Source: Opeltia flavorubescens (Eukaryota > Ascomycota > Lecanoromycetes > Teloschistales > Teloschistaceae). From it: DNA of 64,000 bases. The notes under the pieces were generated by a model, which was given only the letters and a program-made list of their open reading frames with translations, was not told the DNA's origin and did not search any database. Both the position numbers and the translations under genes were made by a program. Positions 36,082 to 47,669 of this stretch are shown here, piece after piece (position 1 is the first letter of the stretch; every line of letters begins with the position of its first letter). Location of the stretch: positions 558,001 to 622,000 of the forward strand of contig KE546984.1 in assembly GCA_000442125.1 (NCBI GenBank), given 5' to 3'.

Positions 36082-36821
36082 TCACTGTTTTTTGTTTTTG
36101 GCATAAAAGAAGTTGGCTCCAACTGGGGTCAATTCGTTATCCTTCGCCCAGTCCCTGACACCCTTTCCTATCTTTCCATAACCCCAGTGCGGTCTTTCGC
36201 TAGGTTTCTGGGGCCCTGCATCGTCCTGTCCATCCTTTTTGGATTTGGACGCCAGCAGCACGAAGACATAGCGATGAAACCCAGTTCCTGGCGGTGGTGC
36301 CGGTGGGAAATAGGACATTAATTCCTTTACCTTGCCGCTGCTCCCAATAGTCTCCAGTCCAGGTCCCCAAGAGTGGAACGTATCGTCCATGGCCTCCCTG
36401 AGAGTCGGAAGCTGCACAACTTGGTCCACAGAGCTGGTATTTGAGAGAAGCCCAGTGACAATCCAATGGCACATCTCAGCTTTTGTGGGATCAGAGCGAG
36501 AAGTGGCATCTGGGTCAGTAAGAATGAAGGTATAAGTAGCATTACTGTGAATTGTTGGAGTAGGTAATGCGCCGTCATCTTTACTAACATGGTGGACAAT
36601 CACATTTGGGGTTGATGAAACAGCTTTTGGCTTTATCTTATTGCCCAAATCGACAGTCTTGTGCGCAGATGGATACGTGACATTGATGGAAAAGAGAGGC
36701 TCAAAGTCGTCATCCAAGACTATGCCGGAGAATGAAGGTTAGAACTCCAAATAAAGCACTTTTTCTTAGCAAAATACGCCTTACCGTCTGGGATTATCTC
36801 GGCCTTTTGAAGACTAGCATG
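36082..36821 (-). CDS. PEBP family protein (phosphatidylethanolamine-binding, Tfs1-like), 5' end unresolved
   Basis: The main exon (36719-36082) and a preceding exon ending at 36785 join as KAEIIPDVLDDDFEPLFSIN. The PEBP core follows: YTFILTDPDATSRSDPTKAE (the CR1-type DPDAP-like ligand motif), MCHWIVTGL, and a late GTGFHRYVFVLL. Fungal relatives include Tfs1, which inhibits carboxypeptidase Y and Ras-GAP in yeast. About 225 residues are visible. The start is unclear: reading upstream in frame gives QHASLQK, then TGA and TAG, then ATG GCG TCG at 36839-36831. No intron I can find removes only those two stops. The true first exon may lie further upstream or the 5' end may be damaged. DNM1 starts about 620 bases away on the other strand. 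Confidence 0.8.
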
Positions 36822-36839
36822 CTGTCACTACGACGCCAT

Positions 36840-37460
36840 AGTGGCCCCTTCGGATACCTCTTTACCTTACCTCTCGCGAATGCTTAAGGCCGATTCAACT
36901 AAAACGGATTGCTGGATACCATCCCATACAGGGGCGCTAGCAGCAATGTGAAGGCTTGCCAACACTGCGGTAAATGTCATATAGAACATTTTGATGTGTA
37001 CTCGATGAGAAATTGTTTAACAGCATGTAAGACACGGGGAAATCGAGAAGAAGTTCTTCTTTCTTCAGCAAGCTGTATGACCGTGCGCATAACGTCATCC
37101 CCTAATCCGGGGTAAAGAGCCGCTCCCAGGAGGGCGATAGCTTAGCTGCTTAGTCATCGCCCGCTGGTGCGGCGGAAAGGATCGGCAAGCGGAGCTACTT
37201 GTAAACATGCTTTGGTGAAAAGGTCCAGAATATAATGTCCTTGTGAATCATTATCTCGGCCCCTTCCACACTTTCGCCGCACCTTTAATTGTTCTCTGAT
37301 GGCACAGATGGGCTTATAGGCAACAGTTGCTTCATTAGTATTCGACACAATAGTCCAAGACTCGGGTTTGGGGCTCGTGACGAGGGGGGATCGTGACGAA
37401 GCCTTTGGCTGACCCATATATCTACTATCCCATCTTGCAGCTATACTCGCGGACTCCATC
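36840..37460. promoter_or_regulatory. Divergent promoter region between the PEBP gene and DNM1
   Basis: About 620 bases without a recognisable exon. A missing first exon of the PEBP gene might lie here; GTAAGG donors occur on the minus strand near 36870, but none is preceded by an in-frame ATG. Confidence 0.4.
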
Positions 37461-40032
37461 ATGGCTGCTCTTGGGGAAGACCTGCTTGCCACCGTAAACA
37501 AGTTACAGGATTTGGTGTTCAATACAATCGGCAATGACTCTCTGGACCTTCCGCAAATCGTGAGTATAGCACAACACGCCCTTTTAGAGATTTCTGTCTT
37601 TGCTCTCCGCAATACTAACAAGGCCCAGGTCGTTGTTGGCTCACAATCTTCAGGGAAATCATCAGTCTTGGAGAACATCGTTGGAAGAGATTTCCTGCCC
37701 CGAGGTAGCGGTATCGTGACACGAAGACCTCTTATCTTACAGCTCATCAATGTCCCGAGTGAACGAGATGACAAGCCGGACTATGACGAGGTGCACATCC
37801 CCCATACATCAGCGAGCGTGGCAGGTCAGGGAGAATGGGCAGAATTCAATCATCTTGGGGGACAAAAATTTCGAGACTTCGGCGCGGTCAAACGAGAGAT
37901 CGAGAACGAAACTGCGAGGATAGCAGGAAGCAACAAGGGTATCAACAGACAGCCGATTAATCTCAAAATCTATTCGCCTCACGTTCTGAGCTTGACCTTG
38001 GTTGATCTGCCTGGGTTGACCAAGGTCCCCATAGGAGACCAGCCGACGGACATCGAAAAACAGACAAGGAATCTGATTTCGGAGTACATCGCCAAACCAA
38101 ACAGTATCATATTAGCTGTCTCACCAGCCAACGTCNATATAGTAAACTCGGAAGCTCTGAAGTTGGCCAGGCATGTCGATCCCATGGGCCGAAGAACCAT
38201 AGGCGTCTTGACCAAGATTGACTTGATGGATCATGGTACCAATGCCCTGGACATTCTTTCCGGCAGAGTCTACCCACTGAAACTTGGCTTCATTGGTGTC
38301 GTCAACCGATCGCAACATGATATCCAAGGCAACAAATCGCTGGCGGAAGCTCTTAAATCTGAAGCGGACTTTTTCAAACACAATCCAGCGTATCGAAATA
38401 TGGCCAATCGATGTGGTACACAATTTCTTGCAAAGTCTCTCAATGTCACCCTCATGTCACATATTCGAGATCGATTACCCGACATCAAAGCCAGATTGAA
38501 CACCTTAATGGGGCAAACCCAGCAGGAACTCGCAAGTTACGGCAACAAGCAGTTCAGTGGCAAAGAGCATAGAGGTTCGCTAATATTGCAGCTCATGACT
38601 CGATTTGCTTCTTCCTTCATATCGTCCATTGACGGTACATCCATGGAGATTTCAACAAAAGAGCTAGGAGGCGGAGCAAGAATATACTACATCTTCAACT
38701 CGGTTTTCGGAAACTCTCTCGAAACCATTGATCCTATCCAAAATCTCTCTGTTCTCGACATAAGAACTGCTATTCGAAATTCTACCGGTCCAAGACCTAG
38801 TCTCTTTGTGCCTGAGCTGGCATTTGACTTGCTCGTAAAACCTCAGATCAAGCTCCTTGAAATACCGAGCCAACGTTGTGTCGAGCTAGTGTATGAAGAG
38901 CTAATCAAGATATGTCATACATGTGGTTCCACCGAGCTCTCCAGATTTCCACGATTGCAGGCCAAGCTCATCGAAGTGGTCTCAGACCTACTCCGAGAAC
39001 GACTTGGACCGGCTTCAAGTTATGTCGAGTCACTCATCTCCATCCAACGCGCCTACATCAATACGAACCATCCCAACTTCCTCGGTGCCGCTGCGGCAAT
39101 GTCGTCGGTCATACAAAGTAAGCAGGAGAAAGACAAGAAGATTGCTGCCGCTGAAGAACGTAAAAAGCGAGAGAGAAGGCGGATGAAGGAGCTAGTCGGA
39201 AGCGGTGTGAACGGCACCGAAACACCTGAAGACGAGGAAGAGGCCGCGGAGGATTCGAAACCCATGCCGATAAGAAATCATTTACACAAGGCCGGCAGAA
39301 GTATGTCGCCTGCTGTTGGTCGTAATCATGAAAACGGCCATATCAGTATGCCCGCAAACCTGAACTCCTCACCGCCGAGATTCAGCGGGGCCACAGCGGC
39401 CGGAAACACTCGAGACTCATTCTTGAACTACTTCTTCGGCAAAGAGGGTGGCATACCTTCAGCCAACATGGTAGCTCCAACAGGGACCCGGCACGTCAGC
39501 CATAGCACGGAACCGAGCTTCAGTCAGAGCATTCGGCGAGGGGATACCCGGCTTATGGAACGGACACCTTTACCGATGCCTCCGATGCAGCCTAGTCAGG
39601 ACGAATATGCCAGTCGTGACTATGACTATGACTTGCAATATGTATGTCTTTCCTGTTCATTATCCAATATCTTGTATTAAAAGAGAGACTAATAATGTCA
39701 AATAGCCCCCTACGCCCACCGCTGCAACCGACAACCCCGAACTCACCGAGCGTGAAGCGCTCGAAACAGAGCTTATCCGCCGCCTCATCTCGTCATATTT
39801 CAACATTGTTCGTGAATCCATCGCCGACCAAGTCCCCAAGGCGGTGATGCATCTACTCGTCAACCATTCCAAAGACGTGATTCAAAACAGACTCGTGAGT
39901 GAATTGTATAAGGAAGAGTTGTTTGGTGATTTGTTGTATGAAGATGATGGGATTAAGGCTGAGAGGGAAAAGTGTGAGAAGCTGTTGACGACGTATAGAG
40001 AGGCGGCACGAATAGTTGGGGAGGTATTGTGA
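37461..40032 (+). CDS. DNM1: Dynamin-related GTPase Dnm1 (mitochondrial and peroxisomal fission)
   Basis: Three exons (37461-37559, 37629-39641, 39706-40032) give 812 residues. The N-terminus [20 protein letters not shown] is typical of Dnm1 rather than Vps1. Splicing the first intron creates the P-loop [29 protein letters not shown] and TKIDLMD complete the GTPase motifs. The dynamin stalk follows, then a charged insert (residues about 555-690, with Lys/Arg/Glu runs) and the GTPase effector domain in the last exon ([20 protein letters not shown]). It constricts mitochondria and peroxisomes from the cytosolic side with Fis1 and an adaptor. The ambiguous base at 38136 makes one residue uncertain; the family has Asp there. 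Confidence 0.95.
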
Positions 40033-40472
40033 GTCGTTTCATTGAATCATTCACCGCGGTGATTTCTATAGAAGTGTGGACGCGATGATAGCGAATTGTA
40101 CGTATAGAACATGATTGGAAGCGGCTTTGGGTTGCGAAAAGGGTTCGCTTGGGTCTTTCAGGGGGGCCTCTACTCTGCTTCTTGGATCCGTGTCTGGACG
40201 TGTCGGAACCACTTCTCCACCTTTGGCAAATCAACTGTATATATCTTGGTTGTCTTATACATCATTATCAAGTGTGAACAGTATTTAATTGGACCAAGCT
40301 CATCGCTTGCTTGACGAAATTCACCAATGTGTACTCGATCGGGTTAATCAATAGGAGAAAGACATTGATATTTTCGAATCGGCTGGCTGCCATTATGTGG
40401 GTCTTTATCCTACCGAGTCCGCCAATGCTAAGGAACATCATATCCTATGTACCATCCTCCAATCCAATCACN
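40033..40472. other. Intergenic, convergent 3' ends of DNM1 and the nucleotide-sugar transporter
   Basis: Tail-to-tail spacing of 440 bases. Overlapping short open frames at 40311-40612 run into the antisense of the transporter gene and are not genes. An ambiguous base at 40472 sits next to the transporter stop codon. Confidence 0.5.
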
Positions 40473-41981
40473 CTACTGTTGCTTTTTGTTTTCCTTCCCC
40501 TTTCCCCCGATCCTCTGCCCTTCCCACGTCCAAAGTCCTACACTCCCAAAGACGACCCCAGCCCCTACGAGCACCCCTAGCGGCAGATCATTGCCAAACA
40601 GCCAAATACTAAGCAGCAAGCTCACCAACTTCCTGATATTGAGTACGATGGTGACGCCTAGTGCCGTAGAGCGTGCGCTGAGGAGATTGACGCCGCGGAT
40701 GCAGAGGAACTGGGTTAAGGCGTTGAGAGCGAGGTAGAGGATATCTTTTGGGATGGATAATGACGGAGATGGAAGGCCCAGTATTTGCTCTGCATTGCTG
40801 GTTTTTGTGTTCGGTAGGAGGAATTGCAAGTATGCAGGTTGAAGCCGAACCGGTGGTGAGGATGTGAATTTATAGAATTGCGATTTCAATGACGGCAAGA
40901 AAGGCAGGAACAGAGGCAGGGATAGAAAATGGCTGTAGAAGAGGTTCTCTTGCCAATGTGATCCATACGTAGAGTAGGTGATCTGGGTGTAAAGGCCCAT
41001 GATCGCGGAAAGAATCTGGGCAAATGCAAGGATCGCGAGTCCAGAGATGAAAGATGGGTCAATCTTGGCGGGGCCTGAAGTCGATTTGCCCTTCAAGTTC
41101 TTTCAGCCTCGAAGGTTTTATAGAGGGAATATAAATTGATGCTGTACTAACCTTGGATTGGGCATCAGCCATTGCTGCAATTGCGATCCCAGCAGTGAGC
41201 ATGGCGACACTCAAGATCTGTACAGGTGTATAGCGCTTCCCCCACACGAAGCCTACCAGCATACTCGTGACGCTGCCACCGCTTCGGAGGATAATGTGGA
41301 CTGGGACGGAGATGTTGTACCCAAAGGCATAGTTGTTGAGCAGGTTTACGGCGAAGAAGAGGATGATGTTGGGAAGCCATCGAACCAAAGGGATCGCTCG
41401 AGGCTTGAGGAAGAAGGGCGGTCGACGGAGAGATAGCTGGTTAGGTAAAGCGAACAGCGCTGTGATGAGGAATTGAACGAAGGTAATCAGGTTCCCTGGG
41501 CGTTTGTCAGCATTGACAACGCGGCCGTCAATGGAAATAGAGCTTCAACAAACCAGCATCCGGTCGTTCCCTGGCCAGACCATCAGCGAAAGCGAAGAAG
41601 CAGATGTATCCATCCACGACTCACTTCACTATTGTCTCGAGAGCGAAGACCTAGGACTCATCAGCGTCTGACTTGGGCTCCGAAGTAAAAGTGATGGACA
41701 TTTGAGCAACAGCCACCGAATATCAGTGTGAAGGTCACTCCCCAGCTGATCAAAAGCGGCAGGAAATCCTGGATCGTTGCCGCTGTGATCCCAATGGCTT
41801 TTGACAAGGTGAAAGGTGCTTCGGGGTCAAGCCCGGGCTTGGCAGTGTCGAGCAGAGGGCCCACGTTGATCTGTTTGGTGCCTGGCGGAATCTGTGGGTC
41901 GACGGCGACTGTTGGAGTCGCCTTACGACGCCGTGTACTGCCTGTAGGTGCCGGCGGGGTGCTCGGGCTGGAATTCTTCAT
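40473..41981 (-). CDS. UAA-family nucleotide-sugar transporter (Yea4-like, UDP-GlcNAc)
   Basis: Five exons (41981-41700, 41650-41625, 41570-41554, 41495-41152, 41090-40473) give 428 residues. The third exon is only 17 nt and encodes ERPDA, giving the family block NVFALETIVKERPDAGNLIT. About ten membrane segments follow, with NNYAFGYNISVPVHIILRSG, RYTPVQILSVAMLTAGIAIA and ALGVTIVLNIRKLVSLLLSI, all typical of the Yea4/SLC35B4 group. Yea4 moves UDP-N-acetylglucosamine into the ER for chitin and glycan synthesis. The start is the only ATG before the conserved FGGCCSN segment. The 60-residue N-terminal extension is hydrophilic. Substrate is inferred from the subfamily. Confidence 0.9.
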
Positions 41982-42554
41982 GCCTCTTTAATGAGCTTCA
42001 CCAATCAGCTGAGGTTAATATCGAGGTAAGGAGTTTCAGTAAGGTAAGGAATGTTACCGGAAGTGGAAAGGCGGTTAAAAGGTCGGCGCGGGTCTCATAC
42101 GTCATCATGCATAAGATGTGGCTTGCCGCCCTGACGATCATCCGCAGTAAATACTCCAACTGAATGAGACGAGATAGAATTCCGCTAGAGATTGATATCA
42201 AATTGCCTGGATTCGAGTCAGGCAAAGCAGAGATAGCGTCTACTGGAAATTCATTCGGATTGTTCCACTTGCTTGTACCTCATCGTACTTTGTCTAGTTA
42301 CCCCATGCGCCGGTCAGGGTTCGTTGCCGCTCTCCATCAACCTTCATCCGCATTTCGTATACCGGCCGTTTGCCAGCATTATCTAGATCGGCAGATTGTC
42401 TTGATCTGCTAATGCTTTCATACCGATCCGGGAGCTTGTTCGTGCCTGTGATCGCCACCTTTCAGCTCGTCATTCATCAATGGAATGACATTAGGTAGTG
42501 CGATAGTACACAAGCTCATCCCTCTACTCACGAAGCACTGTGGGATGGTGCTGC
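41982..42554. other. Intergenic region between the transporter and CDC55
   Basis: Both flanking genes are on the minus strand, so this is the transporter promoter and the CDC55 3' flank. I see no other gene. Confidence 0.45.
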
Positions 42555-44443
42555 TTACAATGCCGAAAATACAAAGAGCTGTGAGAACAACATATTAGCT
42601 ATCCATCGCCATTAGAAATTGAAGGTCGTGGAAAACTCCACTTACATTATTCGTCGCCGCAATCGCAATGCTGTCCTCGAACGGGTGCCAGCTCATGTGC
42701 AAAATCTTTTTATTGAAGTCAATCTGGTCCGCGTCCGTTTCCTTCCTCATTCGGCCGCCTTGACCCCCGATTCCGGCGGCTGGACTCCCAGCTCGTGAAT
42801 TCCCTTTCTTATTGCCTGGTCCGTTCGCGGCGCCGCCCGATGGGTTGATTGGTGTCGGCACACCGACCTTCTTGGCTTTGAAAGCTGATTTGTCTGCCTG
42901 AAGAACCACCTCCATCTCCTTCTCTGGATCTGACGGATATATCATGAAATTGTTGTTGTAGCTACCTGTCATTACGTTCTTAGCGTCGCCCGAGAACACA
43001 ACCTCGAATTTGTCGAAGATGCTGTCGTTTTCGTACGTGTCGCATAGACGAGGTCGAAGATGCTCGTGGATGGGGATAGTCTTTACTGGAGTCCGTTCCA
43101 TGTTGACGTCCCAGATCTTGACTGTCAGATAATCGCGCGAAAGAATGTATCTACCGTCATGAGAGAAGCGAACATCGGATATTGATGAAATAATCTCGGA
43201 GAAAAATGAGCGGGATGAGGGATCTTCCTCTTGTTCGAATTCTACGATTAGAAAAGTTAGCCCGGCGATGGGAGATGCTAGTGAAAGTACGTACGTTTTG
43301 CGTGCTGATCGCATAAAGCGCTCTCCCTCATGTCAGCCAGTTTGATTGTTCCTTTGGAGCTCGCATACATAAACCAGTTGCAGCTCTGTGGGTGAAACTC
43401 GGCGGCTGTGATGACCTCGGTAAGCTCTTCCATATTCGCAGGCTTGATGTCGACAATATTGAAACTTTGGTCCTGAATATTGAGATTCCATAGATTGATG
43501 CGCAGGTCGTCACTACTTATGAATGTTTCCCCGTCACTATTTACTGATATGCTGTTGATGTGATATGCATGAGCATTGGCATATGTCCGTCTTGGAACCG
43601 CGGCCACAACGGTGTCATGATGCGTGAGACGAGGTAACTTGAGCGAAGCAGCGTCCCGGAATGAGATATTCGGGTTTGGTCTCGGAGGTCCTCCACCACC
43701 CCCAAGCGCTCCCCCGGGGGTAAGGTCATGAGATAGATTATTCTCGGCCACTACCTTTAACGATTTCTCGAAGACTTTCCACAACTTTATCGTCTTGTCA
43801 TTTGTTGAGAGGAGGTAGTGCGAAGCATTCTGCCTTCGGCACCATTTGATCTTGTTGATCTTTTCCTCAATCTCCAAGGATTTAAGATAATCAAATTCGG
43901 GCTCATGCGATTGGAACTCGGTGTGAAATTTGTACTCGCAGGTCTTTTTCTGTCAGGGCGTCAGCATTAATTCACCGAATAAGCTGTGATTGCAATGATA
44001 GAATCTTCAGCAAAAGTCCACGAACCGTCTCATTCCTCTCAAAAAGCACCACCCGGCCACCTTTGTCTCCAGTCGCAAGGTAATTCCCAGTATGGTCAAA
44101 TTCGACAGTAGATATTATATCCGCTGGCGTACACCCATGTTAGTACTGACTGCTGAGCTGGCTCCTTGTTCTTCTTCCTGAGGAAAACGCACCTTCTGTG
44201 ATATCCTCAACATCACCCTTGTCTCCGAAACATCTAGAATGAAGGTTTAGCCAGCGTTCAGGGTCATCAAATGAGCGCTTGACATTGCTCATCTTGTCAA
44301 GCTGAAAAGCATATATAAAAGCGTTGAATCCGGGAAAAGATTTTTATCTGGCGCTGGTGTGGGCCGTTTCGAGAGAAATCGTGATGTGACACTCACTGTG
44401 TGAATTTCCATGTTGGAGACGCAGCCCCGTCTTCAGCTACCAT
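42555..44443 (-). CDS. CDC55: PP2A regulatory subunit B (Cdc55/PR55)
   Basis: Six exons (44443-44397, 44233-44193, 44123-44026, 43949-43295, 43241-42646, 42578-42555) give 486 residues. The spliced start reads [20 protein letters not shown] and the third exon [20 protein letters not shown]. The WD40 propeller includes [20 protein letters not shown], the PR55 signature [20 protein letters not shown] and [13 protein letters not shown]. The last exon of eight codons encodes the invariant end LFVFSAL plus stop. A Gly-rich insert ([10 protein letters not shown]) is a fungal feature. Cdc55 targets PP2A to substrates in mitotic exit, morphogenesis and stress signalling. Confidence 0.96.
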
Positions 44444-45159
44444 CTTCCTGCTTCCCAATCCAACTCTTCCGGAATGTTGATTTCAATAAGACCAGAGCGG
44501 TTTTATGATGATTTGAATAGGGCCACAGTGGTTTTCTGTTGATTAGAGGCCTCTCACTTTTGCTGCCTTGCTGAGAAGGATCGTGAAATTATTGTTGAAT
44601 GAACAAAGGTGAAGACAAGTGGCAAAGCCGCATAGACCAGATGTGAATGACTTGTAGGATGCGTCACAGTAGATGGAGATATAGCTGAAGCCCTTGAACT
44701 GATTGCAATTGGGAATAAGAATCCGTTAGCCACCGGCAGCTGGTAAGGTTGGCTGGACTTAGGTCGAAAGGCCTATGAGGGTAGGGAATACAGTAGTGGC
44801 TGCATCTGGTGCCTGCAGATGCCAGTGGAATCAGGCGTCAAGCTGCTTTGGAGTAGTTCGATGCATAGATCAGCTAAGTAATAGAGGTGAAGCGACTTGC
44901 GCACTTGATGGCCGACGCCAAGAAATCCATCATCATTCGACCCGCTTAAAGACAAGGGCCGAGGCAATACAACATAGTGGACAAGCCACTGACCACTGGA
45001 CCTACCATTTACAATATGATGAAAAATTGGAAGTCTGCAATTTCAGGGCTGCTTAATTCCTGGATGGAAAACTTGTGAAGTCGAAAGCTACGTTATTTTT
45101 CTATCTACGATAAAAAACACTTTAACTACGACTTCGCAATCCCCATTCCGTCTCTATTG
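44444..45159. promoter_or_regulatory. Divergent promoter region between CDC55 and an unknown gene
   Basis: About 716 bases. A 93-codon frame at 44775-45056 has no recognisable domain and no family match, so I do not call it a gene. Confidence 0.4.
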
Positions 45160-46218
45160 ATGGACCAACGTAAAAAAACAAGGGATGGAGAGTCTCCCCA
45201 AATCAGCGTGGCCAGAGATCCCTCTATGACATTCAATTCTCGGGTAGGAGCATCAGCTGCTGCACTGATTCGCGACACTGTTCTCTGTCCGGACCCGAGG
45301 TCCATTGTAAACGAGCTTACCTCTTCGACAGTCAACGCTGGAAAGAACGACGTCTCTCAAGGCTTTCCGGGACCTTCAGCANAGCATACCCCACCATCAT
45401 CATCGTCGAAGTCGGCTCCCTTTCAATCAACAGGAGATGGAGCTAGGGATAATGCACAGGACACCTTCCGATCGGACTCGACTTCGTGGAACCGCCAGGC
45501 TGTCGAGGTCGAGTTTGGGTCTTTCCTTGCTGGGGAGCAGGATCAGTCTGGAGCGGAGACGCCTAATTACTGTGAGGCTACAAATGGCAGCAAATTCTCG
45601 CAGTATGGGGAGGCCAATAGGCAGTTCATTAGAGAGGGTCCTAACACAATATCAGCTCTCGCTACTTCATCTGCGCCAGTCAGGAGGACATCTGACCCAA
45701 AAGAAGATCAGACAGACGGTGCGGCTGTAGTGGCTTTACTTTCAGATCCATCTTCCAGCGTTGACAACATGCTTGATCGTCCACCAACGAACGTTGATCA
45801 TAGATGTGGTCAAGTTGTGAAGGATTGTCGCAAGGATCAGGGTCCGCGGGAAACGTTACTGTTCACAAACTGTCACCGTCCGTTCGGGCTTATTCCTGAC
45901 TTCTCAAGAGACCCGGCAAGCCTATATACAGACGCAATAAATCAAGGCTTAAAGTCGCGGATAGATTTGGAAGATGAGTCCACTGTTCTACCGTCGCTGA
46001 CTTATGGTGGTGAGAATTTTGAGATTGAGCCATGGCTGGAGATATTGACAAGGTATCATGACGACGTCTGGGGTGATATAACCCCCTACGTCAACGCTGC
46101 CCGTGAAGAAGCGAATAGTCTCCGAAACGTTGATGATAATCAGCAACCGCGAAATTATCCAGCAATACGGAGACTTGCCATGGTCGTTAGTCACCTTCGA
46201 GATAGAGTTGATAATTGA
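45160..46218 (+). CDS. Uncharacterised fungal protein
   Basis: A single uninterrupted frame of 352 residues. The first 250 residues are polar and disordered, with a Ser run and EVEFGSFLAGEQD. The C-terminal 80 residues look helical and conserved: PWLEILTRYHDDVWGDITPY, then AAREEANSLR and AIRRLAMVVSHLRDR. I remember similar endings in unnamed Pezizomycotina proteins but no function. One ambiguous base (45382) falls in an NAG codon, which would be a stop only if it were T. Its 3' end is 83 bases from the TPC1 stop, so the genes are convergent. Confidence 0.65.
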   Translation: MDQRKKTRDGESPQISVARDPSMTFNSRVGASAAALIRDTVLCPDPRSIVNELTSSTVNAGKNDVSQGFPGPSAXHTPPSSSSKSAPFQSTGDGARDNAQDTFRSDSTSWNRQAVEVEFGSFLAGEQDQSGAETPNYCEATNGSKFSQYGEANRQFIREGPNTISALATSSAPVRRTSDPKEDQTDGAAVVALLSDPSSSVDNMLDRPPTNVDHRCGQVVKDCRKDQGPRETLLFTNCHRPFGLIPDFSRDPASLYTDAINQGLKSRIDLEDESTVLPSLTYGGENFEIEPWLEILTRYHDDVWGDITPYVNAAREEANSLRNVDDNQQPRNYPAIRRLAMVVSHLRDRVDN

Positions 46219-46301
46219 ACGTCCATCCCAGCTGTCGCAGCCGGTGAACCACATCTAACCAAAGAAATCATGTCCATTGGTCAATGAACTGTCCTCTTTT
46301 A

Positions 46302-47402
46302 CTAACTCAATTCAGTCTCTCGCAGCAGCATTAAGACATGCTCGTAGGTCCACATGGTCACAGCACTGGCCGGGGCGGATTTTATCAGACTTATCCCAAG
46401 ACCCCGATATAGTCCTCTCCAACCTTCATTGGTGACGATGGATCGACCGGTCGCCCAGACGCCTTTGTATAGAGGGATGGTCCCGCCTACATAGCGCGAT
46501 CTTGTCGGGCCTTGCACCTGCAACCGTTTTCGGATGAGGTCAAGTGGGAAAACACTGGTCTTTGCAATGACACCTGATATGATTCCGGCTGAAGCGTCCC
46601 CTGATCCGAATGGAAGAGCCACCATTGCCAATGGAGGTCGAAGTATCTCATATGCGCTGAAAAACATCCCCATGTATGGTACGACCTGGACTACTGCGGG
46701 TGTCAAACCTTGGAAAAAGCCTTTGAAACCTTCGGTACGTGCGATGTCTGATACGCTAGACCGCAAATTTGAGTATATTCTATCCGTTCCCTGAGCGGCA
46801 AACCGGGTACGCAGAAGGTCAAGCGGGTACGTCAGTGATGTTGCTACTGCACCTGCGGAAGCTCCAGAGAGAAACGAGTCAACGGTACATGGAAACGAGA
46901 AAGGTTGGAGCAGCTGGTTGGTGGTGCGATACGCCGAGAACTGGACGGCGCCATATGCGATGTATAGTAATTCTGCCGGCACGTTACCTTTCCAAAAGGC
47001 CTGTTTTGAACAGTGACAGAAATTAGCCTACGTGTACTAGGTCATGTAGAAGTATTTACCGTAACACCCTCCTGGCTCAAAATGGTCCTAAACGTATCGA
47101 TGGTGCCACTTCGACCGAAAGCTGTCGTCTTTCTACATGCCCGTCCGCTGGTCGGACGAGTCTGAAGCTGTAGGCGTATTTTAAGAACATCGAGCGGAGC
47201 TATACAAAATCTTCCGAACGTTAGTCGCATCATGTTCATGCTTCCTAGTACACCACATGCCTTGACACGAGACCGGCGACAGCTCCAGCAACAATGACTT
47301 GCCCTTTCGAACCCTGCGAAGACAGCTATTAGCGCTCTGAGCCGTCGGAGATTGCTTCAAGACGTTCACCTCATCTTTCAGATGACTACCACCACCCGAC
47401 AT
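46302..47402 (-). CDS. TPC1: Mitochondrial thiamine pyrophosphate carrier Tpc1
   Basis: Four exons (47402-47370, 47313-47261, 47210-47060, 47000-46302) give 311 residues, the usual carrier length. Three mitochondrial-carrier repeats are visible, with signatures [26 protein letters not shown] and [32 protein letters not shown] lies in the third. The exon order and the [20 protein letters not shown] block fit Tpc1, which imports thiamine pyrophosphate for pyruvate and oxoglutarate dehydrogenases. The second intron begins with GC rather than GT (47260-47259), ends in AG, has a CTAAC branch point, and is needed to make [10 protein letters not shown]. Substrate assignment rests on subfamily likeness. 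Confidence 0.9.
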
Positions 47403-47669
47403 CCATTAGAAAGCTATTCTCAAAAAGCTTCTATTGCTGGCATTGAATGACTTGGCTGTCGACAGATTCGAGGAACAACATGGTATTAGTCCAAGAGGGA
47501 ATGCCAAGAACTTCTTAATCGATGCCGCGCTTAGTTTAATACTGCAAGCGCGAAGCGCCATTAAGGGGAGACTTTGGACAGTCCAAGTACATTTGCATAA
47601 GGTGAGGTTTTAACAAGTCTCTAAATCGTCCTATTCAAAAGACACTAGACTGGTCAACTCGTATTAAAG
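47403..47669. promoter_or_regulatory. Short divergent promoter between TPC1 and the dioxygenase gene
   Basis: Only 267 bases separate the two start codons. Both products are likely mitochondrial, so shared control is plausible but not shown. Confidence 0.45.
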
